Assembly: GCF_036884655.1 (NCBI RefSeq)
Contig: NC_088340.1
Coordinates: forward strand, 2,426,001 to 2,490,000
Length of the DNA stretch: 64,000 nt
Direction: 5' to 3'
From: Musa acuminata AAA Group
Lineage: Eukaryota > Streptophyta > Magnoliopsida > Zingiberales > Musaceae
A program made the translations under genes and the position numbers. Numbering within the stretch: position 1 is the first letter of the stretch; every line of letters begins with the position of its first letter. The notes beneath the pieces are model-generated. The model made no database searches and was not told the DNA's origin. It worked only from the letters and a program-made list of their open reading frames with translations. This document shows, one piece after another, positions 37,636 through 50,786 of this stretch.

Positions 37636-38023
37636 ATAAAGAGAATAGCTGCCTCAGAAGAAACAGAAAGATGTCATAATCGAAGTTGCATCATTATGAC
37701 TAACATCAATTAATAAACTTTAGCCTACAGAACTAAACACAGCTAGTACCAAGAAAAATGTTTAAACTAGGAGTAAATGAATGTGCAAATTTAAATAAAA
37801 AGGAATCTAGAAATGATTAATCATAAATCTGTTTCACTTTTCAGAACATTGAAAACAATGGCATTCAACTAAAGAATCAAACTTGACAGATGGGATTTGA
37901 CCTTTAATATGAAAACTTCCAAAATAGATATGAGAACTGAATTGTGAAGTCAATTTAACAATGAAGGTAGAAGTACATTAATCAGTAATGAACAAAGATT
38001 AGTAGAAATTACCTGCCATAACC

Positions 38024-41000
38024 TTACTTGAACATACCACTAACAGAGCCATCAGAATGTATGTGCCAGATGGTCTCAGCTAGAAGGTTTGCAACAGAAA
38101 GGACAGTTAGTTGAGAGAAATAATTATGTTCTGCAACTGGGATAGTGTTTGTTATTATCACTTCCTGAAACACACCACTGGACAGCCTCTCTATTGCAGG
38201 AGGGCTACAGAAAAAACAAGGCAGAACCTGTTACGACAAAAATACCACGCCATCTAAAAGCAAGCATTTATTTCATATGAATAAAAGAATTACTGGTCAC
38301 ACATGTGGTTTTTTTCATCAACATCCATCAATCACGACAAATTTTAAGTTCCAGATGGATAGTTCCATCAGTTCCAGTCACCTATGGAAGCAATACCATC
38401 TCTTCATGCATGACATTGTTCTTCTTCCTTGATTAAAGCATGTGTAGGAGACAGGTTGTTGCGACAGATTGCACATAAATAGATACAGTATTAATATCGA
38501 TACAGAAATTACTCTGCAATTATTTTCCTATCCTACTTTGTTTGTCGGTAGACAATTTCAGGTCTTCGTTTTACTGCATGCTCCAAAACTAATGGTAAAT
38601 GTGCAAGATTGGTTGTTGTGACACAGTGCACACAAATGGATACAGTGTAATTAATGATTGAGAAATTACTCTGCAATCATTTTTCTTTCCTGTTTGTTTG
38701 TCGGTAGACAATTTCCTGTCTTCCTTTGACTGCACTCTCCAAGACTAATGGTCATTACCATCAGCACTTGCTTGGCTGACTAGAAACAATGTAATGGGTA
38801 ATGCAAGAGCAGGAGTGCATATCTAACATCCGCAAATTCTCATTATAACCCGCAACTTCTTGGCATATGCAATATCTGTTGTCTAATCTATTCATGTGTT
38901 TCCATAAAAATGAAAATGAAGACTAATTTACTATGACTTCATTTGATTGACCGTTTCACTTGATCTTTACTCTAAATATCCTCTTGGATCCTATTTCTTT
39001 TTCTACCTTTTCTTGATGCACTAGTTAGTAGTTACTCTTGTCTGGTTGATTGCAAGCACAAGAATTTTATATCATTATGATGTGATCAACTGAAGAATGT
39101 ACAAGAGATTCTTACAAGAAAAATTTTAAAAAAGTTTACTCGGGAATCTTGTTTAACAAGTTACGCATATTATGGTACAGGACTGAATTTGAAAGAAAAA
39201 AAAAGCAAACGCATCCAGGGTGATGATAAGAAGATAGATAAAAGCAGACAATATATATTGGAAAATCAATGAAGAAAAAAAAAATCCTGTAGAAAATCAG
39301 AGGAAAAGATTAACGAAAATTCCCTAATTAAACGAAAGAATCAGCACATTTGCTGTCATTTAGAATATTAGCTAAGACCCGTTCTAAACCTACTCTACAT
39401 TATGCTCTTTAAAGTCATAACCATAGCATTCATACAATAAACCTAATTTATAAAATACTTACTATGCTGAACAGAAGATATCTATTTCATCTAAAAAGAA
39501 TCAACATCAACAGCAACAGACATCATTGCTGAAGGATGAAAATATCCCAAAGAAAAGAAGGGTTTAAGTAGCTATAACAAGTCTTCCTTACTAATTAAAG
39601 TGTTCCGGGAAATTTTCAAACAGTTAATTTTCTATGATTGATATATTATAAATGAATGCGGCATTCATTGCTTACCTAAAAACAGCATGAGTGCAACATG
39701 CATACACTGCATTAGCACCTTCCTGCTGTAATAAAGCTGCCGCATTAGTGATAGTCCCTGAATCCATGAAGATGTTAAACAGAAGCAAGAGGAGAAGTGA
39801 ATAATTCTATTAAAGATGCATCAGTGATGCCAATATGTTAAGTAAACTTGTAAGAGCTTACCGGCAGTATCAATCATGTCATCCACCAAAACAGCAACCT
39901 TTCCTTTCACATCACCAATCAAGTTCATAACCTAAAAGATCAAATCACATTTTTAGATGAAGAAATCAGGGCTTTATTCCAGATATAATTCAGCAGAATA
40001 AAGTATAGAGAACTAGGTATTATATTCCACAAACAGTAGAGTATATAATCCCCGCGATGGTGTCATGATATTAGATAAAAAGTGCAATATCACTTTTCAA
40101 CACCCAGGAACAAAATAAAAAAATAATTACAGGTAACGCAAAAAACAACTACATTAACTGCATCTCACCTCAGAAATATTATGGCCTTGACGCCTTTTGT
40201 CGACAATAGCTAAAGGTGCATCTGACAACTTCTTGGCAAAACCACGTGCACGAGCAACCCCACCCACATCAGGTGAGACAACAACCAAGTCCTTTGAAGG
40301 AATGTTTTTGCTAACCAAGTAATCCAAAATCACAGGCTACATACATCAAAACCAAATTATAAATAGTTAGAGAACTAAACTTTATATACAACAGTCCTTA
40401 CTGAACACTATAATATCCTCAAAACAGGTTAAATATACCCTAATTTGGAAGGAGGGAACAGACACAACGAACCAAGTGATTGTGCCTGCTCCTTAGATGC
40501 TAAAATAAACATAATGTAGCCTTGACATAAAAATTTAAAAGAAAGCCTTGGCATGAAAAATTGTATTAAAAAAAACTAGTGTACAAAGCAAAGTATTTTT
40601 ATTCTTTATTACTTTCTGGCAATGACATGATAAAATCTACATAATTATTTGTGTGCATGCTCTCTGTCGGTCAACATGTACCATAAGAAGAAACAGATAG
40701 GAGTTTGACCATTAACTATATAAAATTATGGAATATCAATTTTTAATTTAATAAGCCTGTCCCAATTCCCCTGAATATCCTTCCAGTCAATGTCAGTGCC
40801 CTTCTTGTCATTTCTTTAGATAAATGGAGCAATATGTAAGCTTGACAAGAAAATAAGATAATCATGATAACCAGAAAAAAAAAACTTTCAATAAGAAATA
40901 GGTACATGTAATAATTCTTTAGACTAGAACTACTTTTGATATTGCAAGGCAATTGCATAAGTTGCAGAAAGATGCATTAATAGAATCACGTTAAGGTAAT

Positions 41001-44000
41001 AGGATAGCAGTTATGATAAACAGAGATTTATTCCTTGCCACCCTAAGCTATGTTTGAGGTCTCCTTTCTCAAGGACTGAATCCTGATTTCTTTATAGAAG
41101 TTTGTGTAATGAATTTTCCACATATAGCTCTTTATTAATGACTTGTCTCATTGACTGGGTCTTTAGCATGTAAGACAAATGTAACTATAAGATGGAATAT
41201 CTACATAAACTCTTCTCCACAATGTTGCAGAATGAAGTTCTTTATCATGTTCCAATGTTTTTCTTTTGAAGTAACTAATATAAAGAAGTTACTTACTAGT
41301 TTCTTTCAATTACAACCAACATCGAGTAACATAATAAGGATATAAATAGAGAAATTTGACCCAGTTTTTGGACTTCATAATAGCTAATCTTTTCCCTATA
41401 ATAATTGATTTTAGATGGTCTCTTCATTTCATAGGAACAAGCAAACTATCTGATCTCCACTTTGTAGAAATGGGAACAAAAATAGGAAAAGAAAAGTTCT
41501 TGTTACAACCCCGAATCTAAATAAAACACATAATGGAGAGCTACCTGGCCATACACTTGGTCAACAGAAATATCAAAATATCCTATTGCCTGTCCAGAAT
41601 GGAAATCAATAGAAACGACACGGTTGGCTCCAGCTTCTGTGATCAGGTTTGCAACAAGTTTAGCTGCAATGGACTCACGTTCTTTAGTCTGGAAGCATGA
41701 ACAATTAAGAAATGTCAATCAAAATAATAAAGAACAGATCATCATGATAGATACATACATGAAATAAAAGTATAGACAAAGATGCTCGTGCTAGTGTAAA
41801 ATTATATATATCTTCAACATGTAATAGGAAATTCTAAGTATCTGGAACCGAAGGAATTAGGTTTTGCTGGAGAATCACATGGCTCAATGACCAAGATGTC
41901 TTTTGGTTGCTTTTATCAAATATAAATCAGTAACACCCTGGGGGAATGCCAAAAAAATACGATTGCATTGAACTTATTTACCTTTCTATCTGCTCTACCA
42001 TATCCAAAATATGGAATGATAGCTGTAATGGATCGTGCGGAAGCTCTCCGACATGCATCTATCATGATCAAGAGCTCCATAAGATTCTCATTTGTTGGGG
42101 GGCATGTTGGTTGCACAAGAAACGCATGGCAGCCCCTTACACTCTCTTGCAGTTGCACATAGACCTCCCCATCAGCAAAGCGTTTGATGTTAATCTTACC
42201 AAGTTCCATGCCCATGTAGGAGGCAATTTCCTAAGTACATGCAGAAAAGCTCAAAGGATATGAGGTATGAGCATTTGAACAAGAAAAAAAAGCATTTATA
42301 TTATTAAAAAAGTAAGCAATAAAGCAGCATCAGGATACTAATTCCACCAATCACCACAGTGCCATGCATACTATCTGGTGCTTGTCATCAACACCATAAT
42401 AATTACACTGGCATTTAAAGTTGCCTATATTTCTCCTTGATTATGTAACATGAACCTAGTTATGTTTTCTTGCTTGCTATTTCAGGAAAAATAGTCAGTG
42501 CAAGGGAACTCTGGTCACCAATATGATCTGAATGCCTTGACCTGTGCATTGGCATTACTCGATTAATCAAATAAAGAAAGTGATTTTATACATAAACTCC
42601 ACCTCAAAAGGCTATATTTAGAGGAAGAACTTCTAACTGACAAGTGAAAACTGACAAAGGGGTCCAAGTGTAGAGGAGGCAGTAAAGATCCAAAAGGATG
42701 CTGAGAATTACAGGTTAAGCACAATTTACTACAGCATAACTGCACATAATTCTACATAGTTACATGCTTTTTCTCATATTCATTTAATAGAATTAGTACT
42801 AATTGGCCCCACCCACATATCCCCCACCCTGGATATAGAACAAAAGAAAAGAAAATTAAACAGAAAAACAAAAAATGAAAGTTTTTGCATATTTGTCTTT
42901 AAAAATTTTCAAGTAAAATTATGTAGCATCGCTGGAAAATTAACATTTGTACACAAGTCTTTTAGGTAAAAGTATCCTATGTCTATTAGTGTTAACCAAA
43001 GATCTAAATCAAATTAGGCTTGAACCATATCCTAATAATGGGTTTTGAACCAAACATTGCATGATAAGAATATTAGTATTTTGTTTACTTCATAATCAAG
43101 ATGGAAACAATAAAGTTTTGCAGGTGCAGAAAAAGTGGAAACTCGGTTCAGCTTTATTAAAAAAAATTTCAATCTTAGTTACAGCAAAGTTTATAGATGG
43201 ATTCAAATAACACGGTATACAGGCTATATACAAAATTTCTAATGGTCTTCATTTTATTCTTTTTTGGGTGACACAGCCATGACATTCATAGGTGAATACT
43301 CAGGCAGCTTGACATGGTAACACTCCTCATGCGAGTGTCCAATCAGCATGGGGAATGCTGCTGGAATTTAAACTTGTGCTTAAGTTTCTTTATATCTTGA
43401 AATGAAATTGACATTAATAGCCACAATTATGAGACCATTACAGGTATTGAAAATTTGGAAAAAACTAGCTTGTCAAATACCATTAAATGTATTCAAGTAT
43501 TAAACAGATCTGCCGAACAATGTTGCTAGATGCAAGCTTTTAGCAACCTAAGATGAGCTTTTAAATTTTAGCATGTTTATTTTGCAGATAACAACTAAGC
43601 AACATAGTTGATACTTGATATATCTATTGGATATATTGAGAACTAGTAGGTACCTTGTCCTAACATAAAGGGAACTATCAAGTTTCTAAACCAAAATACT
43701 TGGGAACATTTGACCTCTCATTTTATCATTGCTAGCAATTTATTACTTAAGGATCTTGAAAACAATTATAGTTTTAGTGTCTCAGTCATAATAAATAAGT
43801 TGAATATTGTTAATCATTTCTGAATATAAATACTTCTTGGAAAACTTGAAACCATAAAGCCCACAAAGTCAAGCATTTGGTGGGACAACAACAGAATAAC
43901 AAAGATGAGAAAAAACCTGTGCAAGCAGAAGGTTTGCTGACCCAGAGAATATTTTCACTCTACCTTCAGGCTTCACTGTACTATCAGGATTCAGGGCAAC

Positions 44001-45298
44001 TATGCTCTCCTGATGTGTGCATGAGAACCCAGGTAGCGACAATCTTCCATTAGACAGCTGTGATGACTTAGATATGCCTAACCTCTGCAAAAGAAAGAAA
44101 TATTGACGGAAATGAGTTGCAACTATGGATATTAAAAACTGATAAACTAGGGTCATATTTGATTTTACATAAAGTTGAAATTGCTTCAGCATCTGTCCAG
44201 GCATCAGTTACATCGATTACAGAAAGGACTAGAAAAAGCTTAAGTAACAGGTCCTATTCCCATTTCTAAATTCCAGTCTAAGCATGGGAAGTATGTATAT
44301 GCCATTACCATCAATTCAGTAATGAAAATGATAATAAAAGAGATAGCAAACAGCTGTGCATTGGTGAGCATACATGTGCTTGCTCCAAATAAGATACATG
44401 TTGATCCTCCACTCTTCAACATTATAGCCAGTACTTCAATGCAATGTCTAGCTTCAGTTTGATATTTGAGATCCCTATCTTAAGTTGATCAAGAGGTGTT
44501 CCCTAATTCACTGCAACTTTAACTGATGTTGACCCATATACACATTGAACAGTGACATCCTATGTAAAAAAAGATGCTGAGCCGTAAGTGATCTGCCATA
44601 TCCATACTTGAGTAATGTGTTTCAGATAATTCAAAAAAATAAGTAAAAGTACTGTCTCCTCTCCCTATGATGCTTATTCTTGCAACCTCGAGTTTTTCAT
44701 TGGTAATGATCTTTTCAGAAATTCATTGAGAAGCATCATCATGTCGTGTATCTCGAAAATTCATCCAAAGGGCTGGCTGAGGAGATGGATTCAAAGCCTC
44801 CCACCTGTTCTTACTAATGTTTCTAATGTATATGATTTGAAAACTGTCCTCGCCATAAAATGAATCTTTCGCACATGGGACAGGCCCGTAAATCAAGTCT
44901 CTTCCATCAATCAACTTTAGGAACATTGTTACATATATTGTTCATTTGGTCTAGTTCTTTGTTCTTTCAGTATCGATCGATCTAAGTTGCGAGATCTAAT
45001 CTTATTTCTGTTTATTGAGTGTGGCAAGTCGCTACAATTTGCTTCTTGCTATTTGAGAGTAAGAGTGCCTATTACCTCATGATCACCTAAGGTCAAGCCT
45101 AATAATTAGCCACAAAGCCCTCAGAGGTCCCATTTTCGAAACATAACACGCCGTCAAAGAAAAAGGAAAAGGAAGAAAAAGAAAATGGAAAGAGATACAG
45201 CATACCATGTGAACAGGCAGAGGCGCCTGATTGAACCCCGATTTGCATGCGAGAAGAGGCGGAGCTGCAGGCGTCGTGAACACAGAGGAAATGACCAT
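38024..45298 (-). CDS. PRS: ribose-phosphate pyrophosphokinase (PRPP synthetase), class I, probably plastidic
   Basis: Makes 5-phosphoribosyl 1-diphosphate from ribose 5-phosphate and ATP, the precursor of purines, pyrimidines, His, Trp and NAD. Eight exons on the minus strand: 45298-45206, 44084-43917, 42230-41982, 41688-41545, 40336-40169, 39931-39862, 39757-39676 and 38204-38024. All GT-AG joins keep frame and total 384 aa. Visible motifs are '[17 protein letters not shown]', '[20 protein letters not shown]', '[12 protein letters not shown]', '[13 protein letters not shown]', '[17 protein letters not shown]' and the PRPP loop '[11 protein letters not shown]' (about 290-300). The first 60-70 residues are Ser/Pro-rich with few acids and precede the conserved core '[16 protein letters not shown]', as expected for a chloroplast (or mitochondrial) transit peptide. 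Introns are long and AT-rich, the first over 1.1 kb. Isoform number not assigned. Confidence 0.95.
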
Positions 45299-45713
45299 GG
45301 TCGCCGTGTGGAACCCGACAGAAACTGGAAAGCGGATGCGCCTCGGATGGGGGAATGAGAATCGGGTAACGGACGAGGAACGAAGTGGGTATATGGGAAG
45401 AATATCCGGAAGGTGAATGAACGGAAGACAGGGGGAGGAAGAGGGGATGAACCTCCAGAACAGGAAAGTTCTTCCGCCCCATTATCTCTCTCTTCTTTCC
45501 CTCGCTGGCTCTCGAGTGCCTTCTTTGAATCTTCGAAGGGCTCATTTGTGGAGCTTTTCCGCCCTTTTACTCGCACATTTCTATGCCTTTCATCGCTTTA
45601 AAATATGGAAAAGGCAAGTAATTATTATATTACATTGCATACATTTTTTAATTTGGAAAATTATTATTTCGCTTTGATTGACGGATTACACAATGATCAA
45701 AAAGTACATACTG

Positions 45714-46103
45714 ATAAGATCCTAAAGTTTTATCGTCGATACCAAATGATAAGACCTTAAAGATCCTAAAGTCTTATCGTCGCTCTGATACCAAATGATA
45801 AGACAAAAGAGGAGAAATGAGGCCCTCCTTGATCGTTTCAATGAGGCCCTCCTTGATCGTTTCGAGGGGATCGGTCTCCTAGGGTTTGTCCAAAGATAGA
45901 ATAGTATTTTTCATAGAAAAAAAAGTAGTTACATCCCTATTTATAGAGTTTCACCGTTCATCAGAACTTGAACTCTAATAATAAATAAATATTAAATAAA
46001 TTTTTACTTTCTAATTGAATCAAACTGACTCAATAAATAATTGGACTAAATAGACTCAATAAACATTATTCAAAAGTTCATAAAAGGGATCCTAACCCAT
46101 ACA
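45714..46103 (-). mobile_element. Ty1-copia LTR with perfect primer-binding site, element truncated
   Basis: The minus strand reads from TGTATGGGTTAGG (46103) to ...CTTATCA (45796), a 308-bp LTR with TG...CA ends. It is followed after two bases by TGGTATCAGAGC, an exact initiator-Met primer-binding site at 45793-45782. Only about 70 bases of internal sequence remain. These contain a near-repeat of the post-PBS segment (about 35 bases at 45714-45749 and 45762-45795), where the second PBS has lost several bases. No gag or pol follows. Confidence 0.7.
45782..45793 (-). other. initiator-Met primer-binding site
   Basis: TGGTATCAGAGC on the minus strand, identical to the plant copia consensus. It fixes the orientation of the adjacent LTR. 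Confidence 0.8.
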
Positions 46104-46284
46104 TTTTGTGTTTGAAATCTACAAGTATGATTGATATGGTTCTGTCGAGAGAGAAACGAGGATTTCAGACGAGCTCGGGTTGGAAAGAGCCGTAAAAGAT
46201 ACGGTGGAAGAAGGCTTAGCTTTAGTTCAAGAATTATGGCTATGGATCAGAACGCAAAGGCATGCCATAGTGAACCCTTTAATG

Positions 46285-46711
46285 ACAATACTTATCCATG
46301 TTCTATATTGAATACTGGTTTTATACCCATAGTTGATACTTCCAACAATGTTCCTCTGCTTATTCTGGATTGGAGTATGGTACTACAGATGGAGGCCGAC
46401 TATCACATGCAGACCATGCCCATCCTGATGAGCTCGATGAGGAATTCGACAAAGGAGTGTTGCTGGAAGGGTGCAAACTGTGGCCGGAGACCTTGCTACA
46501 GAGCCCTGTTAAGCTGGCGAGATGCAAGGGCAACTGCTCTCTTTCTGATCTTTTTGCCTTGCAGCTTCCATTGTGCTCTATGTTACCCCATTCCAGGTTG
46601 TCGCCCCCATCACAGGGTTTTATGTGCTGAGGCACCCAAGGTTCCGGCATAAACTTCCCTCGGCACCGATCAACTACTTCGAGAGGATGCCGGCTAGGAC
46701 CGATAGCATGT
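46285..46711 (+). pseudogene. C-terminal fragment of an MCTP/FTIP-like multiple C2 domain and transmembrane protein
   Basis: Intronless, frame-broken remains of the conserved C-terminus of plant MCTPs (FT-interacting-protein family, ER-plasma-membrane contact proteins at plasmodesmata). In order: 'LILPTMFL' and 'WYYRWRP'; 'LSHADHAHPDELDEEFD'; 'SVAGRVQTVAGDLAT'; 'SWRDARATALFLIF'; 'LYVTPFQVVAPITGFYVL'; 'RHPRFRHKLPSAP'; and the family ending 'ERMPARTDSM' before a stop at 46711. Damage includes an in-frame stop near 46338, a deletion after 'EEFD', loss of bases after 'DLAT', and one extra T near 46543. The multiple C2 domains are absent. The intact MCTP coding region is normally one exon, so the lack of introns does not by itself prove retroposition. 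Confidence 0.85.
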
Positions 46712-48542
46712 TTTGAGAAGTTTCTACCTTTTGATAGTGCGACTCCTAAAATGGGAGGCTGCTTTTTTGTGTCATATGAGCAGGGAAGGAGGGAACGTCT
46801 GTCCTCCAAAAGAACGAACCCCTGTCGGCAGCAGGTGCTTGTCACCTTCTGAGAAATCGACTACTAATTCAAGCAAAAGCTTGAAAGTGACTCGTGATCT
46901 TATCACCACTGAAGGGCTTGAGGCGCTGATGGAGTCCCACTGTACAATCGAATCTTACCGCATCTTTGAGGAAGAAGATGGCACATGACGGTAGTGCAGA
47001 AACGGAAGCGCATGCCGAGGGTGTCGTAGCCACAACTACAGTCTGTAGTTCCCCAACTAGCTGGGCCACCGGGGATTCTTCTCTCTTCCTGTCCGTCAGG
47101 CGTTCCGGCCTTTTCCTTCATCGACCATTCTTTTCCCCGACCAAGTGACCGTGCTGACATTGTCAACATGAAAACAGATGCTACAAAACATGGACCAGAC
47201 AGAACTGACGTACCCCGACGCTTTAATCTTTTGATGTTGCCATGACGATAAGTTTCCCCTGTTTCAGGTTATGATGCAGACTGTATCCTGGAATCGAGTT
47301 CAGGATGTGTACCATCGACTTCTGCTGCATGGCCGTGAAACATCGTGACGGTAAACTTGGACATTCATACCAGCTCTCAGACCTGTGAGCTATAGAGAAG
47401 CCCATCAGCATTTTCTCATGTACCTTCGTCTTATTTTGGATCGTTTTCCACTCGCTGTAACTCCCAAGTGAAAAATCTTCATTAGATTGACTGGTTTGAG
47501 ATGTGCCAAAAGACATAGGACAAGCTTCAGATTCAAAATCTCCATGGCTGCTTTTACATCAACCCTGCTTTCCTTTTCTTTCTTCTCTCGAGACTGGCGC
47601 TTGATTCCATCTAATTTGTTGATGGATACAAGAAACTCCTTGCTTTCTTGGCCTTTCCTGGATGGAGATGTCTCCTAGACATTTGCTGGCGGAAACTCCT
47701 TGGGGTTCACATATTTCTTGCCCATTTCTTTTGCAGACAGTAGCTATCACACAAAGATCAAATCCTTTTACCATTATCAGGTGCCAAAAGAACATGTGGT
47801 CGATCGATCCACCCCAAGATCGAACAACCAGATAGCTTAGTTGGCGGATAATGAACTCTCGTGCTGGCTGTAACGTAAACTCCGAGACAGAACAGATTTA
47901 AAGATAAGCAGCGTCGATGTTATCCTTTGCAGGTATTGATAGATTCCTATCATCAGTCGTTCAGTAATATTTCTACTTGATCTGCGCCAACACCCTTAAC
48001 CGAACTACAAAATGGTTTCCTCGCAGCTCGAACGAAAGTATGTGATGGCTGCTGATTATTTTTACCCTATCAAACATTGCAGTTTCATCTCATATAGTAT
48101 CGGAATAACTTCGATTTTCCTCATATATATGAATTTTCTTTTGAGAAGATTAATGTGGCTTAAAATTTAAGAGTTTTGGTGTCTTGAAATTGAGCAGATC
48201 ATTAGCTCGACCTTATATGCGAACCACCTGAGCTGGTTGAAATATGTCGTAGGAAATGTTACTGCCGGGTGCATGTTACCGGAGCAGGCAAGCTTTTCGT
48301 CATTCGTTGGTTCCTCAGTATGTCTATATTAACAGCTGCTCTCCTCCTCACTGTGTCTATGTTACAAGTCTCTGCTCTCTGTCCTCCCCCATCTCCGACC
48401 TTTTAGAGTAAACCAGCCTTGGATTTTCTCTCCCTTTCTTCCTCCTACTATATTCTTGTCGAAGTTTTCTCTTTGAGTATTATGACCCCTCCACCATGTC
48501 CTTCTGAGTTCAATCCCCACCCTTTGATAGCTTCTAGCCGCC
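46712..48542. other. unassigned region, then IRKI-like promoter and leader
   Basis: 46720-47170 and 47220-47800 are fairly GC-rich, with overlapping open frames on both strands of up to 97 codons, but I recognise no protein. They may be more pseudogene debris, since codon-like texture ends without splice signals I can follow. 47.9-48.54 kb becomes AT-richer and then CT-rich just before the next start codon. Confidence 0.4.
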
Positions 48543-50786
48543 ATGGCTTCTTCTACCGCTTCTTCTCAGGCGCATGAGACCCAAAGAGAGGACTTCCAGG
48601 CCGCCATTGCCAAGGCCGTGGAGCTGAGGTCCCTGCACGCGGCGCTGCTAAAAAGGAGCAACCTTGGTGGCTCCGCGGTCCTCGGGCCCCCCGTCGGCGC
48701 TTCTCCTTCGCTCTCGCGGCATTCCAATCCGCTATCCGCCGCCGAAGACTACCCTGTCTTCACACCCGTGAGAACTCTCGATGCCCTTCGCCTTTTACCT
48801 CATTTGCTTGGCACCTAGAGAGGTTTTAGTTTCCGTTTTCGTTTCCCTGCGGGAAGGGAAAAGCCTTATCTTGGCGTCGGTCTTTTGAGTGTGCTTTGTT
48901 CGGTTCGACCTTGGTGGATTCACGACGTCAATCTATGATCAGTTCTATACTAAATGCATATGCTTCTTCAAGGATTTCTCAAGCACTATCTACAGGTGCC
49001 TGGCCAAGAAGAAATTGAAATGTCCTAAGGACCAGGAGTTTTGTATTGCTGTCTTTCTCACTATGAACAGGTCACCAACTAGTATAGCCAACCATACATG
49101 TTCCTTGCTTCCCATAAATCAATTGTGTCGGAACCCATTCATTATATAATGCAGACTGAATTGATTTGCATGAATCAGCATTGAGATATATCAATACTCT
49201 CTTTAGAGCTGATGCTGGCTGGTTGTAGGGAATTGCTGTTAAGTTTCTATCATTTATTTGGTTCTTTGCTTGTGACTTCAGTTGTCTATGTTTGACAGAG
49301 CTATGAAGAAGAACCCTTATGGGATCGTCACTATATCCAACCAGAGAATCGAAGCTTATCAGAAACCTGGAGATCTATCAATCTACGAACAGGCAAAAAT
49401 GATGAAGCAGTAAACATGGCTAGAAATGTAGTTTCTGCCTCCAACAGTGAGCAAAACGTTTGCTTTACGAATGAGCATTTCTCCAAGAGAAGCACATGCG
49501 TAAACCACAAACTGCAAGCTTCTCTGATAGCCGATGTCCTCAATTCTTCAAGCAGTGGAACCAGTCCAGCATATGAAGCCATCACAACATGCAACTCATG
49601 CAAGCCTGCAACCATTAATAGGGAATCTGAAAGCGAGCACAAGAAGTCGAAGTTAGTGACAAGCTCATCGCATGAATCGGAGCCACCAATACAAGTGCAT
49701 ACGAAGCACAGAGGACCTCTTTTATCATGGTTATTTCCAAGATCAAAAAAGAAGCCCAAGGCAGAGATGTCGCCGAATCCAATAGAATCTGAAGACATGG
49801 CCCAACTTCTGAAGGAGTGGGGATTACTTTCGCTTGAATCACTGAAGAAGGAGCTGCTTGAAGCGAACAACAACAGAGATGCAGCTCTTGCAGAAGTTTC
49901 CGAAATGAGATCTTCACTGGGAGAGCTACAACAAAAGCTAGTCACATTAGAAATACATTGTGAAGAGCTGAAGAAGGCTCTAAAGCAGACAAAGCATGTG
50001 AAGAACGATCAGGTTCTGGACAGGCCTAATTTGTCAAGGAGGACAAAATCCAGTGGTGGCATCAAAGACAATCTGATGCCCGTCAGCCACGAGGTGATGG
50101 TGGAGGGTTTTCTGCAAATGGTATCAGAAGCCAGGCTATCAATCAAACAGTTCTGCAAGATGCTGATACATCAAATCGAAGAGACTGATTGCAATCTGAT
50201 GGAGAAGCTGAATCTGCTTCTCCAACCTCACCGGATGGCATTAAGTAATAAATACTCCAAAGCGTTGACAAACCATATTGTGGAAGCTCTCGTCAACCAG
50301 TCTATGTATCAGGACTTTGAGAACTGTGTGTTCCAGAAGAATGGCTCGCCAAAGTTTCTAGATCCACGGCAAGATCGTCAGGAGAATTTCTCATCATTCA
50401 TTTCACTTAGGAACTTGAGTTGGAATGAAGTGTTGTGCAAGGGGACGAAGTCCTACAGTGAAGAATTCAGCAGGTTTTGTGATAGAAAAATGAGCTGCGT
50501 TGTCTCCTTGCTAAATTGGTCTAGAGCATGGCCTGAACAGCTCCTCCGGTGCTTCTTTGTGGCCGCCAAATGCATTTGGTTGCTTCACCTGCTCGCTTTT
50601 TCCTTCAGCCCACCTCTGATGATATTGCGAGTTGAGGAAGACCAAAACTTCGATCCCCTCTACATGGAAGAGATTCTTTTAGGCAGAAGAAGAGCACAAA
50701 TCCCAGGTCGAGTTAAGACCATGGTCGTGCCGGGGTTCTACATCGAGGATAGGGTTCTCAGGTGCAGGGTTCTTTGCAGATACTAG
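48543..50786 (+). CDS. IRKI: IRK-interacting-protein-like (DUF641 / GIL1-related)
   Basis: Two exons, 48543-48767 and 49299-50786, join in phase 0 (CCC|GTGAGA; GACAG|AGCTAT) into 570 aa. The N-terminus 'REDFQAAIAKAVELRSLHAALL' is a short amphipathic helix found in this family. 'RGPLLSWLFPRSKKK' near 213-227 is a basic segment. A coiled coil of about 50 residues lies at 254-306. The C-terminal half ('MVEGFLQMVSEARLSIKQFCKML' region; 'MSCVVSLLNWSRAWPEQLLRCFFVAAK') is the DUF641 domain of GIL1-like proteins. The Arabidopsis founder binds the receptor kinase IRK, and GIL1 acts in light-dependent gravitropism. No enzymatic motif or membrane segment is seen, so it is probably a cytoplasmic adaptor. 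Role is by family only. Confidence 0.86.

Noticed and set aside
45099..45601. Overlapping open frames (140-148 codons) around PRS exon 1
   Set aside because: They run through the donor site of exon 1 and upstream leader. Only the 31 codons 45298-45206 splice in frame to the conserved PRS exons.
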